This document shows, one piece after another, positions 23,901-37,697 of a stretch of 64,000 nt of DNA (positions within the stretch are counted from its first letter, which is position 1; the number at the start of each line of letters is the position of its first letter). The position numbers and the translations under genes are program-made. The notes beneath the pieces were generated by a model, which had not been told where the DNA came from, did no database searches, and saw nothing but the letters and a program-made list of their open reading frames with translations. Source of the stretch: Osmia lignaria lignaria (Eukaryota > Arthropoda > Insecta > Hymenoptera > Megachilidae); assembly GCF_051020975.1 (NCBI RefSeq), contig NW_027478159.1:16074501-16138500 (forward strand), written 5' to 3'.

Positions 23901-25140
23901 ATTTCTTCTTCTTGTTGTTCTTCTTCTGCACAGCTAAACTGGAAGTGGCATTTCCAGCTCGCAATAGTGCAGAGTTATCCCAAAGAAAGGGGCCACGATG
24001 TTTCTGTATCTCTATTATGTTGGTGCGGCTTCGGAACTTTTAAATATCTCGATATATCTCGAAAACTACGCTTCTGATCAAAAAATATCATAGAACATAA
24101 ATTGTAGGAAACATAATTCTCTACAAAAAAGGTCTCTTAACATTTTGCCATAGCTCGCTTCGTTTCCGAGATATTTGCAGATATATCTCAAGGGAAGGGG
24201 CCTGACGGACATATTTCGAGATATTTCTTCTTCTTGTTGTTCTTCTTCTGCACAGCTAAGCTGGAAGTGGCATTTACAGCTCGCAATAGTGCAGAGTTAT
24301 CTCAAAGAAAGGGGCCACGGTGTTTCTGTATCTCTATTATGTTGGTGCGGCTTCGGAACTTTTAAATATCTTGATATATCTCGAGAACTACGCATCTGAT
24401 CAAAAAATATCATAGAACATGAAAAGTAGGAAACTTAATTCTCTACAAAAAAGGTCTCTTAACATTTTGCCATAGCTCTCTTCGTTTCCTAGATATTTGC
24501 AGATTTATCTCAAGGGAAGGGGCCTGACGGACATATTTCGAGATATTTCTTCTTCTTGTTGTTCTTCTTCTGCACAGCTAAGCTGGAAGTGGCATTTGCA
24601 GCTCGCAATAGTGCAGAGTTATCTCAAAGAAAGGGGCCACGGTGTTTCTGTATCTCTATTATGTTGGTGCGGCTTCGGAACTTTTAAACATCTTGATATA
24701 TCTCGAGAACTACGCGTCTGATCAAAAAATATCATAGAACATAAAAAGTAGGAAACTTAGTTCTCTACAAAAAAGGTCTCTTAACATTTTGCCATAGCTC
24801 GCTTCGTTTCCGAGATATTTGCAGATTTATCTCAAGGGAAGGGGCCTAACGGACATATTTCGAGATATTTCTTCTTCTTGTTGTTCTTCTTCTGCACAGC
24901 TAAGTTGGAAGTGGCATTTGCGGCTCGCACTAGTGCAGAGTTATCTCAAAGAAAGGGGCCACGGTGTTTCTGTATCTCTATTATGTTGGTGCGGTTTCGG
25001 AACTTTTAAATATCTTGATATATCTCGAGAACTACGCATCTGATCAAAAAATATCATAGAACATAAAAAGTAGGAAACTTAATTCTCTACAAATAAGGTC
25101 TCTTAACATTTTGCCATAGCTCGCTTCGTTTCCGAGATAT
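20955..25140 (+). repeat. HOR block III, copy 1 (13 units, 4186 bp)
   Basis: Built from two related sub-blocks. The first has 6 units (20955-22886): AGGTCGC unit, GATTCATCTC unit, CCTAACGG unit, CATGATA unit, AAACATC unit, CCTAACGG unit. The second has 7 units (22887-25140): AGGTCGC, GATTCATCTC and CCTAACGG units, a CATTTCCAGC/TTATCCCAAAG unit, then CATTTACAGC, AAACATC and CCTAACGG units. Marker variants shared with copy 2 are GGGAAGAGGTCTG (21294), CCGAGAGATTTG (22881), TTTCCTAGATA (24485) and CTTAGTTCTC (24757). Confidence 0.92.
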
Positions 25141-28100
25141 TTGCAGATATATCTCAAGGGAAGGGGCCTCACGGACATATTTCGAGATATTTCTTCTTCT
25201 TGTTGTTCTTCTTCTGCACAGCTGAGCTGGAAGTGGCATTTGCAGGTCGCAATAGTGCAGAGTTATCTCAAAGAAAGGGGCCACGGTGTTTCTGTATCTC
25301 TATTATGTTGGTGCGGCTTCGCAACTTTTAAACATCTCGATATATCTCGAAAACTACGCTTCTGATCAAAAAATATCATAGAACGTAAATTGTAGGAAAC
25401 ATTATTCTCTACAAAAAGGGTCTCTTAACATTTTGCCATAGCTCGCTTCGTTTCCGAGATATTTGCAGATTCATCTCAAGGGAAGAGGTCTGACGGACAT
25501 ATTTCGAGATATTTCTTCTTCTTGTTGTTCTTCTTCTGCACATCTAAGCTCGAAGTGGCATTTGCAGCTCGCAATAGTGCAGAGTTATCTCAAAGAAAGG
25601 GGCCACGGTGTTTCTGTATCTCTATTATGTTGGTGCGGCTTCGGAACTTTTAAATATCTTGATATATCTCGAGAACTACGCATCTGATCAAAAAATATCA
25701 TAGAACATAAAAAGTAGGAAACTTAATTCCCTTCCAAAAATGTCTCTTAACATTTTGCCATAGCTCGCTTCGTTTCCGAGATATTTGCAGATTTATCTCA
25801 AGGGAAGGGGCCTAACGGACATATTTCGAGATATTTCTTCTTCTTGTTGTTCTTCTTCTGCACAGCTAAGTTGGAAGTGGCATTTGCGGCTCGCACTAGT
25901 GCAGAGTTATCTCAAAGAAAGGGGCCACGGTGTTTCTGTATCTCTATTATGTTGGTGCGGTTTCGGAACTTTTAAATATCTTGATATATCTCGAGAACTA
26001 CGCATCTGATCGAAAAATATCATAGAACATAAAAAGTAGGAAACTTAATTCTCTACAAAAAAGGTCTCTTAACATTTTGCCATAGCTCTCTTCGTTTCCG
26101 AGATATTTGCAGATTTATCTCAAGGGAAGGGGCCTGACGGACATATTTCGAGATATTTCTTCTTCTTGTTGTTCTTCTTCTGCACAGCTAAGCTGGAAGT
26201 GGCATTTGCAGCTCGCAATAGTGCAGAGTTATCTCAAAGAAAGGGGCCACGGTGTTTCTGTATCTCTATTATGTTGGTGCGGCTTCGGAACTTTTAAATA
26301 TCATGATATATCTCGAGAACTACGCATCTGATCAAAAAATATCATAGAACATGAAAAGTAGGAAACTTAATTCTCTACAAAAAAGGTCTCTTAACATTTT
26401 GCCATAGCTCTCTTCGTTTCCGAGATATTTGCAGATTTATCTCAAGGGAAGGGGCCTGACGGACATATTTCGAGATATTTCTTCTTCTTGTTGTTCTTCT
26501 TCTGCACAGCTAAGCTGGAAGTGGCATTTGCAGCTCGCAATAGTGCAGAGTTATCTCAAAGAAAGGGGCCACGGTGTTTCTGTATCTCTATTATGTTGGT
26601 GCGGCTTCGGAACTTTTAAACATCTTGATATATCTCGAGAACTACGCGTCTGATCAAAAAATATCATAGAACATAAAAAGTAGGAAACTTAATTCCCTTC
26701 CAAAAATGTCTCTTAACATTTTGCCATAGCTCGCTTCGTTTCCGAGATATTTGCAGATTTATCTCAAGGGAAGGGGCCTAACGGACATATTTCGAGATAT
26801 TTCTTCTTCTTGTTGTTCTTCTTCTGCACAGCTAAGTTGGAAGTGGCATTTGCGGCTCGCACTAGTGCAGAGTTATCTCAAAGAAAGGGGCCACGGTGTT
26901 TCTGTATCTCTATTATGTTGGTGCGGTTTCGGAACTTTTAAATATCTTGATATATCTCGAGAACTACGCATCTGATCAAAAAATATCATAGAACATAAAA
27001 AGTAGGGAACTTAATTCTCTACAAATAAGGTCTCTTAACATTTTGCCATAGCTCGCTTCGTTTCCGAGAGATTTGCAGATATATCTCAAGGGAAGGGGCC
27101 TCACGGACATATCTCGAGATATTTCTTCTTCTTGTTGTTCTTCTTCTGCACAGCTGAGCTGGAAGTGGCATTTGCAGGTCGCAATAGTGCAGAGTTATCT
27201 CAAAGAAAGGGGCCACGGTGTTTCTGTATCTCTATTATGTTGGTGCGGCTTCGCAACTTTTAAATATCTCGATATATCTCGAAAACTACGCTTCTGATCA
27301 AAAAATATCATAGAACGTAAATTGTAGGAAACATTATTCTCTACAAAAAGGGTCTCTTAACATTTTGCCATAGCTCGCTTCGTTTCCGAGATATTTGCAG
27401 ATTCATCTCAAGGGAAGGGGTCTGACGGACATATTTCGAGATATTTCTTCTTCTTGTTGTTCTTCTTCTGCACATCTAAGCTCGAAGTGGCATTTGCAGC
27501 TCGCAATAGTGCAGAGTTATCTCAAAGAAAGGGGCCACGGTGTTTCTGTATCTCTATTATGTTGGTGCGGCTTCGGAACTTTTAAATATCTTGATATATC
27601 TCGAGAACTACGCGTCTGATCAAAAAATATCATAGAACATAAAAAGTAGGAAACTTAATTCCCTTCCAAAAATGTCTCTTAACATTTTGCCATAGCTCGC
27701 TTCGTTTCCGAGATATTTGCAGATTTATCTCAAGGGAAGGGGCCTAACGGACATATTTCGAGATATTTCTTCTTCTTGTTGTTCTTCTTCTGCACAGCTA
27801 AGTTGGAAGTGGCATTTGCGGCTCGCACTAGTGCAGAGTTATCTCAAAGAAAGGGGCCACGGTGTTTCTGTATCTCTATTATGTTGGTGCGGTTTCGGAA
27901 CTTTTAAATATCTTGATATATCTCGAGAACTACGCATCTGATCAAAAAATATCATAGAACATAAAAAGTAGGAAACTTAATTCTCTACAAATAAGGTCTC
28001 TTAACATTTTGCCATAGCTCGCTTCGTTTCCGAGATATTTGCAGATATATCTCAAGGGAAGGGGCCTCACGGACATATTTCGAGATATTTCTTCTTCTTG

Positions 28101-29004
28101 TTGTTCTTCTTCTGCACAGCTAAACTGGAAGTGGCATTTCCAGCTCGCAATAGTGCAGAGTTATCCCAAAGAAAGGGGCCACGATGTTTCTGTATCTCTA
28201 TTATGTTGGTGCGGCTTCGGAACTTTTAAATATCTCGATATATCTCGAAAACTACGCTTCTGATCAAAAAATATCATAGAACATAAATTGTAGGAAACAT
28301 AATTCTCTACAAAAAAGGTCTCTTAACATTTTGCCATAGCTCGCTTCGTTTCCGAGATATTTGCAGATATATCTCAAGGGAAGGGGCCTGACGGACATAT
28401 TTCGAGATATTTCTTCTTCTTGTTGTTCTTCTTCTGCACAGCTAAGCTGGAAGTGGCATTTACAGCTCGCAATAGTGCAGAGTTATCTCAAAGAAAGGGG
28501 CCACGGTGTTTCTGTATCTCTATTATGTTGGTGCGGCTTCGGAACTTTTAAATATCTTGATATATCTCGAGAACTACGCATCTGATCAAAAAATATCATA
28601 GAACATGAAAAGTAGGAAACTTAATTCTCTACAAAAAAGGTCTCTTAACATTTTGCCATAGCTCTCTTCGTTTCCTAGATATTTGCAGATTTATCTCAAG
28701 GGAAGGGGCCTGACGGACATATTTCGAGATATTTCTTCTTCTTGTTGTTCTTCTTCTGCACAGCTAAGCTGGAAGTGGCATTTGCAGCTCGCAATAGTGC
28801 AGAGTTATCTCAAAGAAAGGGGCCACGGTGTTTCTGTATCTCTATTATGTTGGTGCGGCTTCGGAACTTTTAAACATCTTGATATATCTCGAGAACTACG
28901 CGTCTGATCAAAAAATATCATAGAACATAAAAAGTAGGAAACTTAGTTCTCTACAAAAAAGGTCTCTTAACATTTTGCCATAGCTCGCTTCGTTTCCGAG
29001 ATAT
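25141..29004 (+). repeat. HOR block III, copy 2 (12 of 13 units)
   Basis: Each marker of copy 1 returns exactly 4186 bp later: GGGAAGAGGTCTG, CCGAGAGATTTG, TTTCCTAGATA and CTTAGTTCTC. Differences are few, for example GATCGAAAAATAT (26009) and GTAGGGAAC (27003) here only, and GTAAGTTGTAGG (23131) in copy 1 only. The 13th unit is missing: at about 29005-29020 the sequence switches to the CTCAATGGAAGGGGCGTG class of the next block. Confidence 0.92.
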
Positions 29005-30614
29005 TTGCAGATTTATCTCAATGGAAGGGGCGTGACGGACATATATCGAGATATTTCTTCTTCTTGTTGTTCTTCTTCTGCACAGCTAAGCTGGAAGTGG
29101 CATTTGCAGCTCGAAATAGTGCAGAGTTATCTCAAACAGAGGGGCCACGGTGTTTCTGTATCTCTATTATGTTGGTGCGGCTTCAGAACTTTTAAATATC
29201 TTGATATATCTCGAGAACTACGCATCTGATCAAAAAATATCATACTACATAAAAAGTAGGAAACTTAATTCTCTACAAGAAAGGTCTCTAAACATTTTGC
29301 CATAGCTCGCTTGGTTTCCGAGATATTTGCAGATTTATCTCAAGGGAAGGGGCGTGACGGACATATATCGAGATATTTCTTCTTCTTGTTGTTCTTCTTC
29401 TGCACAGCTAAGCTGGAAGTGGCATTTGCAGCTCGCAATAGTGCAGAGTTATCTCAAACAGAGGGGCCACGGTGTTTCTGTATCTCTATTATGTTGGTGC
29501 GGCTTCGGAACTTTTAAATATCTTGATATATCTCGAGAACTACGCATCTGATCAAAAAATATCATAGAAGATAAAAAGTAGGAAACTTAATTCTCTACAA
29601 AAAAGGTCTCTTAACATTTCGCCATAGCTCGCTTCGTTTCCGAGATATTTGCAGATTTATCTCAAGGGAAGGGGCCTGACGGACATATTTCGAGATATTT
29701 CTTCTTCTTGTTGTTCTTCTTCTGCACAGCTAAGCTGGGAGTGGCATTTGCAGCTCGCAATAGTGCAGAGTTATCTCAAAGAGAGGGGCCACGGTTTTTC
29801 TGTATCTCTATTATGTTGGTGCGGCTTCGGAACTTTTAAATATCTCGATATATCTCGAAAAGTACGCTTCTGATCAAAAAATATCATAGAACATAAAAAG
29901 TAGGAAACTTAATTCTCTACAAAAAAGGTCTCTTAACATTTTGCCATAGCTCGCTTCGTTTCCGAGATATTTGCAGATTTATCTCAAGGGAAGGGGCCTG
30001 ACGGACATATTTCGAGATATTTCTTCTTCTTGTTGTTCTTCTTCTGCACAGCTGAGCTGGAAGTGGCATTTGCAGGTCGCAATAGTGCAGAGTTATCTCA
30101 AAGAAAGGGGCCACGGTGTTTCTGTATCTCTATTATGTTGGTGCGGCTTCGCAACTTTTAAATATCTCGATATATCTCGAAAACTACGCTTCTGATCAAA
30201 AAATATCATAGAACGTAAATTGTAGGAAACATTATTCTCTACAAAAAGGGTCTCTTAACATTTTGCCATAGCTCGCTTCGTTTCCGAGATATTTGCAGAT
30301 TCATCTCAAGGGAAGGGGTCTGACGGACATATTTCGAGATATTTCTTCTTCTTGTTGTTCTTCTTCTGCACATCTAAGCTCGAAGTGGCATTTGCAGCTC
30401 GCAATAGTGCAGAGTTATCTCAAAGAAAGGGGCCACGGTGTTTCTGTATCTCTATTATGTTGGTGCGGCTTCGGAACTTTTAAATATCTTGATATATCTC
30501 GAGAACTACGCATCTGATCAAAAAATATCATACTACATAAAAAGTAGGAAACTTAATTCTCTACAAGAAAGGTCTCTAAACATTTTGCCATAGCTCGCTT
30601 CGCTTCCGAGATAT
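29005..30614 (+). repeat. HOR block IV, copy 1 (5 units, 1610 bp)
   Basis: The order is: CTCAATGG with GGGGCGTGACGG, ATATATCGAG and CTCGAAATAG; a second GGGGCGTGACGG unit with CAAACAGAGGGG; a CTGGGAGTGG and CGGTTTTTCTG unit; an AGGTCGC unit; and a GATTCATCTC unit. Between units 1 and 2 the linker carries CATACTACAT and TACAAGAAAGG. Confidence 0.9.
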
Positions 30615-32224
30615 TTGCAGATTTATCTCAATGGAAGGGGCGTGACGGACATATATCGAGATATTTCTTCTTCTTGTGGTTCTTCTTCTGCACAGCTAAG
30701 CTGGAAGTGGCATTTGCAGCTCGAAATAGTGCAGAGTTATCTCAAACAGAGGGGCCACGGTGTTTCTGTATCTCTATTATGTTGGTGCGGCTTCGGAACT
30801 TTTAAATATCTTGATATATCTCGAGAACTACGCATCTGATCAAAAAATATCATACTACATAAAAAGTAGGAAACTTAATTCTTTACAAGAAAGGTCTCTA
30901 AACATTTTGCCATAGCTCGCTTCGTTTCCGAGATATTTGCAGATTTATCTCAAGGGAAGGGGCGTGACGGACATATATCGAGATATTTCTTCTTCTTGTT
31001 GTTCTTCTTCTGCACAGCTAAGCTGGAAGTGGCATTTGCAGCTCGCAATAGTGCAGAGTTATCTCAAACAGAGGGGCCACGGTGTTTCTGTATCTCTATT
31101 ATGTTGGTGCGGCTTCGGAACTTTTAAATATCTTGATATATCTCGAGAACTACGCATCTGATCAAAAAATATCATAGAAGATAAAAAGTAGGAAACTTAA
31201 TTCTCTACAAAAAAGGTCTCTTAACATTTCGCCATAGCTCGCTTCGTTTCCGAGATATTTGCAGATTTATCTCAAGGGAAGGAGCCTGACGGACATATTT
31301 CGAGATATTTCTTCTTCTTGTTGTTCTTCTTCTGCACAGCTAAGCTGGGAGTGGCATTTGCAGCTCGCAATAGTGCAGAGTTATCTCAAAGAGAGGGGCC
31401 ACGGTTTTTCTGTATCTCTATTATGTTGGTGCGGCTTCGGAACTTTTAAATATCTCGATATATCTCGAAAACTACGCTTCTGATCAAAAAATATCATAGA
31501 ACATAAAACGTAGGAAACTTAATTCTCTACAAAAAAGGTCTCTTAACATTTTGCCATAGCTCGCTTCGTTTCCGAGATATTTGCAGATTTATCTCAAGGG
31601 AAGGGGCCTGACGGACATATTTCGAGATATTTCTTCTTCTTGTTGTTCTTCTTCTGCACAGCTGAGCTGGAAGTGGCATTTGCAGGTCGCAATAGTGCAG
31701 AGTTATCTCAAAGAAAGGGGCCACGGTGTTTCTGTATCTCTATTATGTTGGTGCGGCTTCGCAACTTTTAACTATCTCGATATATCTCGAAAACTACGCT
31801 TCTGATCAAAAAATATCATAGAACGTAAATTGTAGGAAACATTATTCTCTACAAAAAGGGTCTCTTAACATTTTGCCATAGCTCGCTTCGTTTCCGAGAT
31901 ATTTGCAGATTCATCTCAAGGGAAGGGGTCTGACGGACATATTTCGAGATATTTCTTCTTCTTGTTGTTCTTCTTCTGCACATCTAAGCTCGAAGTGGCA
32001 TTTGCAGCTCGCAATAGTGCAGAGTTATCTCAAAGAAAGGGGCCACGGTGTTTCTGTATCTCTATTATGTTGGTGCGGCTTCGGAACTTTTAAATATCTT
32101 GATATATCTCGAGAACTACGCATCTGATCAAAAAATATCATACTACATAAAAAGTAGGAAACTTAATTCTCTACAAGAAAGGTCTCTAAACATTTTGCCA
32201 TAGCTCGCTTCGTTTCCGAGATAT
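30615..32224 (+). repeat. HOR block IV, copy 2 (5 units, 1610 bp)
   Basis: Same five-unit order as copy 1. Differences include CTTGTGGTTC in the first unit, GGAGCCTG in the third (31283) and TTTTAACTATC in the fourth. The last two units also begin the 10-unit HOR that follows, so the two HOR levels overlap. Confidence 0.9.
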
Positions 32225-34799
32225 TTGCAGATTTATCTCAAGGGAAGGGGCGTGACGGACATATATCGAGATATTTCTTCTTCTTGTGGTTCTTCTTCTG
32301 CACAGCTAAGCTGGAAGTGGCATTTGCAGCTCGAAATAGTGCCGAGTTATCTCAAACAGAGGGGCCACGGTGTTTCTGTATCTCTATTATGTTGGTGCGG
32401 CTTCGGAACTTTTAAATATCTTGATATATCTCGAGAACTACGCATCTGATCAAAAAATATCATACTACATAAAAAGTAGGAAACTTAATTCTCTACAAAA
32501 AACGTCTCTTAACATTTTGCCATAGCTCGCTTCGTTTCCGAGATATTTGCAGATTTATCTCAAGGGAAGGGGCCTGACGGACATATTTCGAGATATTTCT
32601 TCTTCTTGTTGTTCTTCTTCTGCACAGCTAAGCTGGAAGTGGCATTTGCAGCTCGCAATAGTGCAGAGTTATCTCAAAGAAAGGGGCCACGGTGTTTCTG
32701 TATCTCTATTATGTTGGTGCGGCTTCGGAACTTTTAAATATCTTGATATATCTCGGGAACTACGCATCTGATCAAAAAATATCATAGAACATAAAAAGTA
32801 GGAAACTTAATTCTCTACAAAAAAGGTCTCTTAACATTTTGCCATAGCTCGCTTCGTTTCCGAGATATTTGCAGATTTATCTCAAGGGAAGGGGCCTAAC
32901 GGACATATTTCGAGATATTTCTTCTTCTTGTTGTTCTTCTTCTGCACAGCTAAGCTGGAAGTGGCATTTGCGGCTCGCACTATTGCAGAGTTATCTCAAA
33001 GAAAGGGGCCACGGTGTTTCTGTATCTCTATTATGTTGGTGCGGCTTCGGAACTTTTAAATATCTTGATATATCTCGAGAACTACGCGTCTGATCAAAAA
33101 ATATCATAGAACATAAAAAGTAGGAAACATAATTCTCTACAAAAAAGGTCTCTTAACATTTTGCCATAGCTCGCTTCGTTTCCGAGATATTTGCAGATTT
33201 ATCTCAAGGAAAGGGGCCTGACGGACATGTTTCGAGATATTTCTTCTTCTTGTTGTTCTTCTTCTGCACAGCTAAGCTGGAAGTGGCATTTGCGGCTCGC
33301 ACTAGTGCAGAGTTATCTCAAAGAAAGGGGCCACGGTGTTTCTGTATCTCTATTATGTTGGTGCGGCTTCGGAACTTTTAAATATCTCGATATATCTCGA
33401 AAACTACGCTTCTGATCAAAAAATATCATAGAACATAAAAAGTAGGAAACTTAATTCTCTACAAAAAAGGTCTCTTAACATTTTGCCATAGCTCGCTTCG
33501 TTTCCGAGATATTTGCAGATTTATCTCAAGGGAAGGGGCCTGACGGACATACTTCGAGATATTTCTTCTTCTTGTTGTTCTTCTTCTGCACAGCTAAGCT
33601 GGAAGTGGCATTTGCGGCTCGCACTAGTGCAGAGTTATCTCAAAGAAAGGGGCCACGGTGTTTCTGTATCTGTATTATGTTGGTGCGGCTTCGGAACTTT
33701 TAAATATCTTGATATATCTCGAGAACTACGCATCTGATCAAAAAATATCATAGAAGATAAAAAGTAGGAAACTTAATTCTCTACAAAAAAGGTCTCTTAA
33801 CATTTCGCCATAGCTCGCTTCGTTTCCGAGATATTTGCAGATTTATCTCAAGGGAAGGGGCCTGTCGGACATATTTCGAGATATTTCTTCTTCTTGTTGT
33901 TCTTCTTCTGCACAGCTAAGCTGGAAGTGGCATTTGCGGCTCGCACTAGTGCAGAGTTATCTCAAAGGAAGGGGCCACGGTGTTTCTGTATCTCTATTAT
34001 GTTGGTGCGGCTTCGGAACTTTTAAATATCTCGATATATCTCGAAAACTACGCTTCTGATCAAAAAATATCATAGAACATAAATTGTAGGAAACATAATT
34101 CTCTACAAAAAACGTCTCTTAACATTTTGCCATAGCTCGCTTCGTTTCCGAGATATTTGCAGATTCAGCTCAAAGGAACGGGCCTGACGGACATATTTCG
34201 AGATACTTCTTTTTCCTGTTGTTCTTCTTCTGCACAGCTAAGCTGGAAGTGGCATTTGCGGCTCGCACTATTGCAGAGTTATCTCAAAGAAAGGGGCCAC
34301 GGTGTTTCTGTATCCCTATTATGTTGGTGCGGCTTCGGAACTTTTAAATATCTCGATATATCTCGAAAACTACGCTTCTAATCAAAAAATATCATAGAAC
34401 ATAAATTGTAGGAAACATAATTCTCTACAAAAAAGGTCTCTTAACATTTTGCCATAGCTCGCTTCGTTTCCGAGATATTTGCAGATTTATCTCAAGGGAA
34501 GGGGCCTAACGGACATATTTCGAGATATTTCTTCTTCTTGTTGTTCTTCTTCTGCACAGCTAAGCTGGAAGTGGCATTTGCGGCTCGCACTATTGCAGAG
34601 TTATCTCAAAGAAAGGGGCCACGGTGTTTCTGTATCTCTATTATGTTGGTGCGGCTTCGGAACTTTTAAATATCTTGATATATCTCGAGAACTACGCGTC
34701 TGATCAAAAAATATCATAGAACATAAAAAGTAGGAAACATAATTCTCTACGAAAAGGTCTTTTAACATTTTGCCATAGCTCGCTTCGTTTCCGAGATAT
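31581..34799 (+). repeat. HOR block V, copy 1 (10 units, 3219 bp)
   Basis: The order is: AGGTCGC with TTTTAACTATC; GATTCATCTC; GGGGCGTG with GTGCCGAG; a plain AGCTCGCAATAG unit with CTCGGGAAC; GCACTATTGC; CAAGGAAAGG with ACATGTTTCG; ACATACTTCG with TGTATTATG; CCTGTCGG with AAAGGAAGGGG; GATTCAGCTCAAAGG with TTTTTCCTG; GCACTATTGC with a one-base deletion in TCTACGAAAAGG. The deletion makes the period 3219, not 3220. Confidence 0.9.
34479..34799 (+). repeat. 321-bp monomer, TCTACGAAAAGG
   Basis: The norm is TCTACAAAAAAGG; here there is an A to G change and one A fewer, near 34750. Also GTCTTTTAAC instead of GTCTCTTAAC. The same form at 37698 and similar at 43171 shows descent from one event. 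Confidence 0.9.
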
Positions 34800-35121
34800 T
34801 TGCAGGTTTATCTCAAGGGAAGGGGCCTGACGGACATATTTCGAGATATTTCTTCTTCTTGTTGTTCTTCTTCTGCACAGCTAAGCTGGAAGTGGCATTT
34901 GCAGGTCGCAATAGTGCAGAGTTATCTCAAAGAAAGGGGCCACGGTGTTTCTGTATCTCTATTATGTTGGTGCGGCTTCGCAACTTTTAACTATCTCGAT
35001 ATATCTCGAAAACTACGCTTCTGATCAAAAAATATCATAGAACGTAAATTGTAGGAAACATTATTCTCTACAAAAAGGGTCTCTTAACATTTTGCCATAG
35101 CTCGCTTCGTTTCCGAGATAT
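34800..35121 (+). repeat. Hybrid monomer at the 10-unit duplication junction
   Basis: The front (GCAGGTTTATC and CAGCTAAGCTGG) matches the unit at 38019. The rear (GCAGGTCGCAATAG and TTTTAACTATC) matches the unit at 31581. The switch lies between the A at 34883 and the A at 34903. This is what an unequal crossover between those two unit types would leave as the join of a tandem 3219-bp duplication. Confidence 0.85.
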
Positions 35122-37697
35122 TTGCAGATTCATCTCAAGGGAAGGGGTCTGACGGACATATTTCGAGATATTTCTTCTTCTTGTTGTTCTTCTTCTGCAC
35201 ATCTAAGCTCGAAGTGGCATTTGCAGCTCGCAATAGTGCAGAGTTATCTCAAAGAAAGGGGCCACGGTGTTTCTGTATCTCTATTATGTTGGTGCGGCTT
35301 CGGAACTTTTAAATATCTTGATATATCTCGAGAACTACGCATCTGATCAAAAAATATCATACTACATAAAAAGTAGGAAACTTAATTCTCTACAAGAAAG
35401 GTCTCTAAACATTTTGCCATAGCTCGCTTCGTTTCCGAGATATTTGCAGATTTATCTCAAGGGAAGGGGCGTGACGGACATATATCGAGATATTTCTTCT
35501 TCTTGTGGTTCTTCTTCTGCACAGCTAAGCTGGAAGTGGCATTTGCAGCTCGAAATAGTGCCGAGTTATCTCAAACAGAGGGGCCACGGTGTTTCTGTAT
35601 CTCTATTATGTTGGTGCGGCTTCGGAACTTTTAAATATCTTGATATATCTCGAGAACTACGCATCTGATCAAAAAATATCATACTACATAAAAAGTAGGA
35701 AACTTAATTCTCTACAAAAAACGTCTCTTAACATTTTGCCATAGCTCGCTTCGTTTCCGAGATATTTGCAGATTTATCTCAAGGGAAGGGGCCTGACGGA
35801 CATATTTCGAGATATTTCTTCTTCTTGTTGTTCTTCTTCTGCACAGCTAAGCTGGAAGTGGCATTTGCAGCTCGCAATAGTGCAGAGTTATCTCAAAGAA
35901 AGGGGCCACGGTGTTTCTGTATCTCTATTATGTTGGTGCGGCTTCGGAACTTTTAAATATCTTGATATATCTCGGGAACTACGCATCTGATCAAAAAATA
36001 TCATAGAACATAAAAAGTAGGAAACTTAATTCTCTACAAAGAAGGTCTCTTAACATTTTGCCATACCTCGCTTCGTTTCCGAGATATTTGCAGATTTATC
36101 TCAAGGGAAGGGGCCTAACGGACATATTTCGAGATATTTCTTCTTCTTGTTGTTCTTCTTCTGCACAGCTAAGCTGGAAGTGGCATTTGCGGCTCGCACT
36201 ATTGCAGAGTTATCTCAAAGAAAGGGGCCACGGTGTTTCTGTATCTCTATTATGTTGGTGCGGCTTCGGAACTTTTAAATATCTTGATATATCTCGAGAA
36301 CTACGCGTCTGATCAAAAAATATCATAGAACATAAAAAGTAGGAAACATAATTCTCTACAAAAAAGGTCTCTTAACATTTTGCCATAGCTCGCTTCGTTT
36401 CCGAGATATTTGCAGATTTATCTCAAGGAAAGGGGCCTGACGGACATGTTTCGAGATATTTCTTCTTCTTGTTGTTCTTCTTCTGCACAGCTAAGCTGGA
36501 AGTGGCATTTGCGGCTCGCACTAGTGCAGAGTTATCTCAAAGAAAGGGGCCACGGTGTTTCTGTATCTCTATTATGTTGGTGCGGCTTCGGAACTTTTAA
36601 ATATCTCGATATATCTCGAAAACTACGCTTCTGATCAAAAAATATCATAGAACATAAAAAGTAGGAAACTTAATTCTCTACAAAAAAGGTCTCTTAACAT
36701 TTTGCCATAGCTCGCTTCGTTTCCGAGATATTTGCAGATTTATCTCAAGGGAAGGGGCCTGACGGACATACTTCGAGATATTTCTTCTTCTTGTTGTTCT
36801 TCTTCTGCACAGCTAAGCTGGAAGTGGCATTTGCGGCTCGCACTAGTGCAGAGTTATCTCAAAGAAAGGGGCCACGGTGTTTCTGTATCTGTATTATGTT
36901 GGTGCGGCTTCGGAACTTTTAAATATCTTGATATATCTCGAGAACTACGCATCTGATCAAAAAATATCATAGAAGATAAAAAGTAGGAAACTTAATTCTC
37001 TACAAAAAAGGTCTCTTAACATTTCGCCATAGCTCGCTTCGTTTCCGAGATATTTGCAGATTTATCTCAAGGGAAGGGGCCTGTCGGACATATTTCGAGA
37101 TATTTCTTCTTCTTGTTGTTCTTCTTCTGCACAGCTAAGCTGGAAGTGGCATTTGCGGCTCGCACTAGTGCAGAGTTATCTCAAAGGAAGGGGCCACGGT
37201 GTTTCTGTATCTCTATTATGTTGGTGCGGCTTCGGAACTTTTAAATATCTCGATATATCTCGAAAACTACGCTTCTGATCAAAAAATATCATAGAACATA
37301 AATTGTAGGAAACATAATTCTCTACAAAAAACGTCTCTTAACATTTTGCCATAGCTCGCTTCGTTTCCGAGATATTTGCAGATTCAGCTCAAAGGAACGG
37401 GCCTGACGGACATATTTCGAGATACTTCTTTTTCCTGTTGTTCTTCTTCTGCACAGCTAAGCTGGAAGTGGCATTTGCGGCTCGCACTATTGCAGAGTTA
37501 TCTCAAAGAAAGGGGCCACGGTGTTTCTGTATCCCTATTATGTTGGTGCGGCTTCGGAACTTTTAAATATCTCGATATATCTCGAAAACTACGCTTCTAA
37601 TCAAAAAATATCATAGAACATAAATTGTAGGAAACATAATTCTCTACAAAAAAGGTCTCTTAACATTTTGCCATAGCTCGCTTCGTTTCCGAGATAT

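Noticed and set aside
36058..36312. A longer 84-codon frame in the unit with CCATACCTCG
   Set aside because: It arises from a single G to C change that removes an upstream TAG, and it still begins with TTG. It is a one-copy accident.
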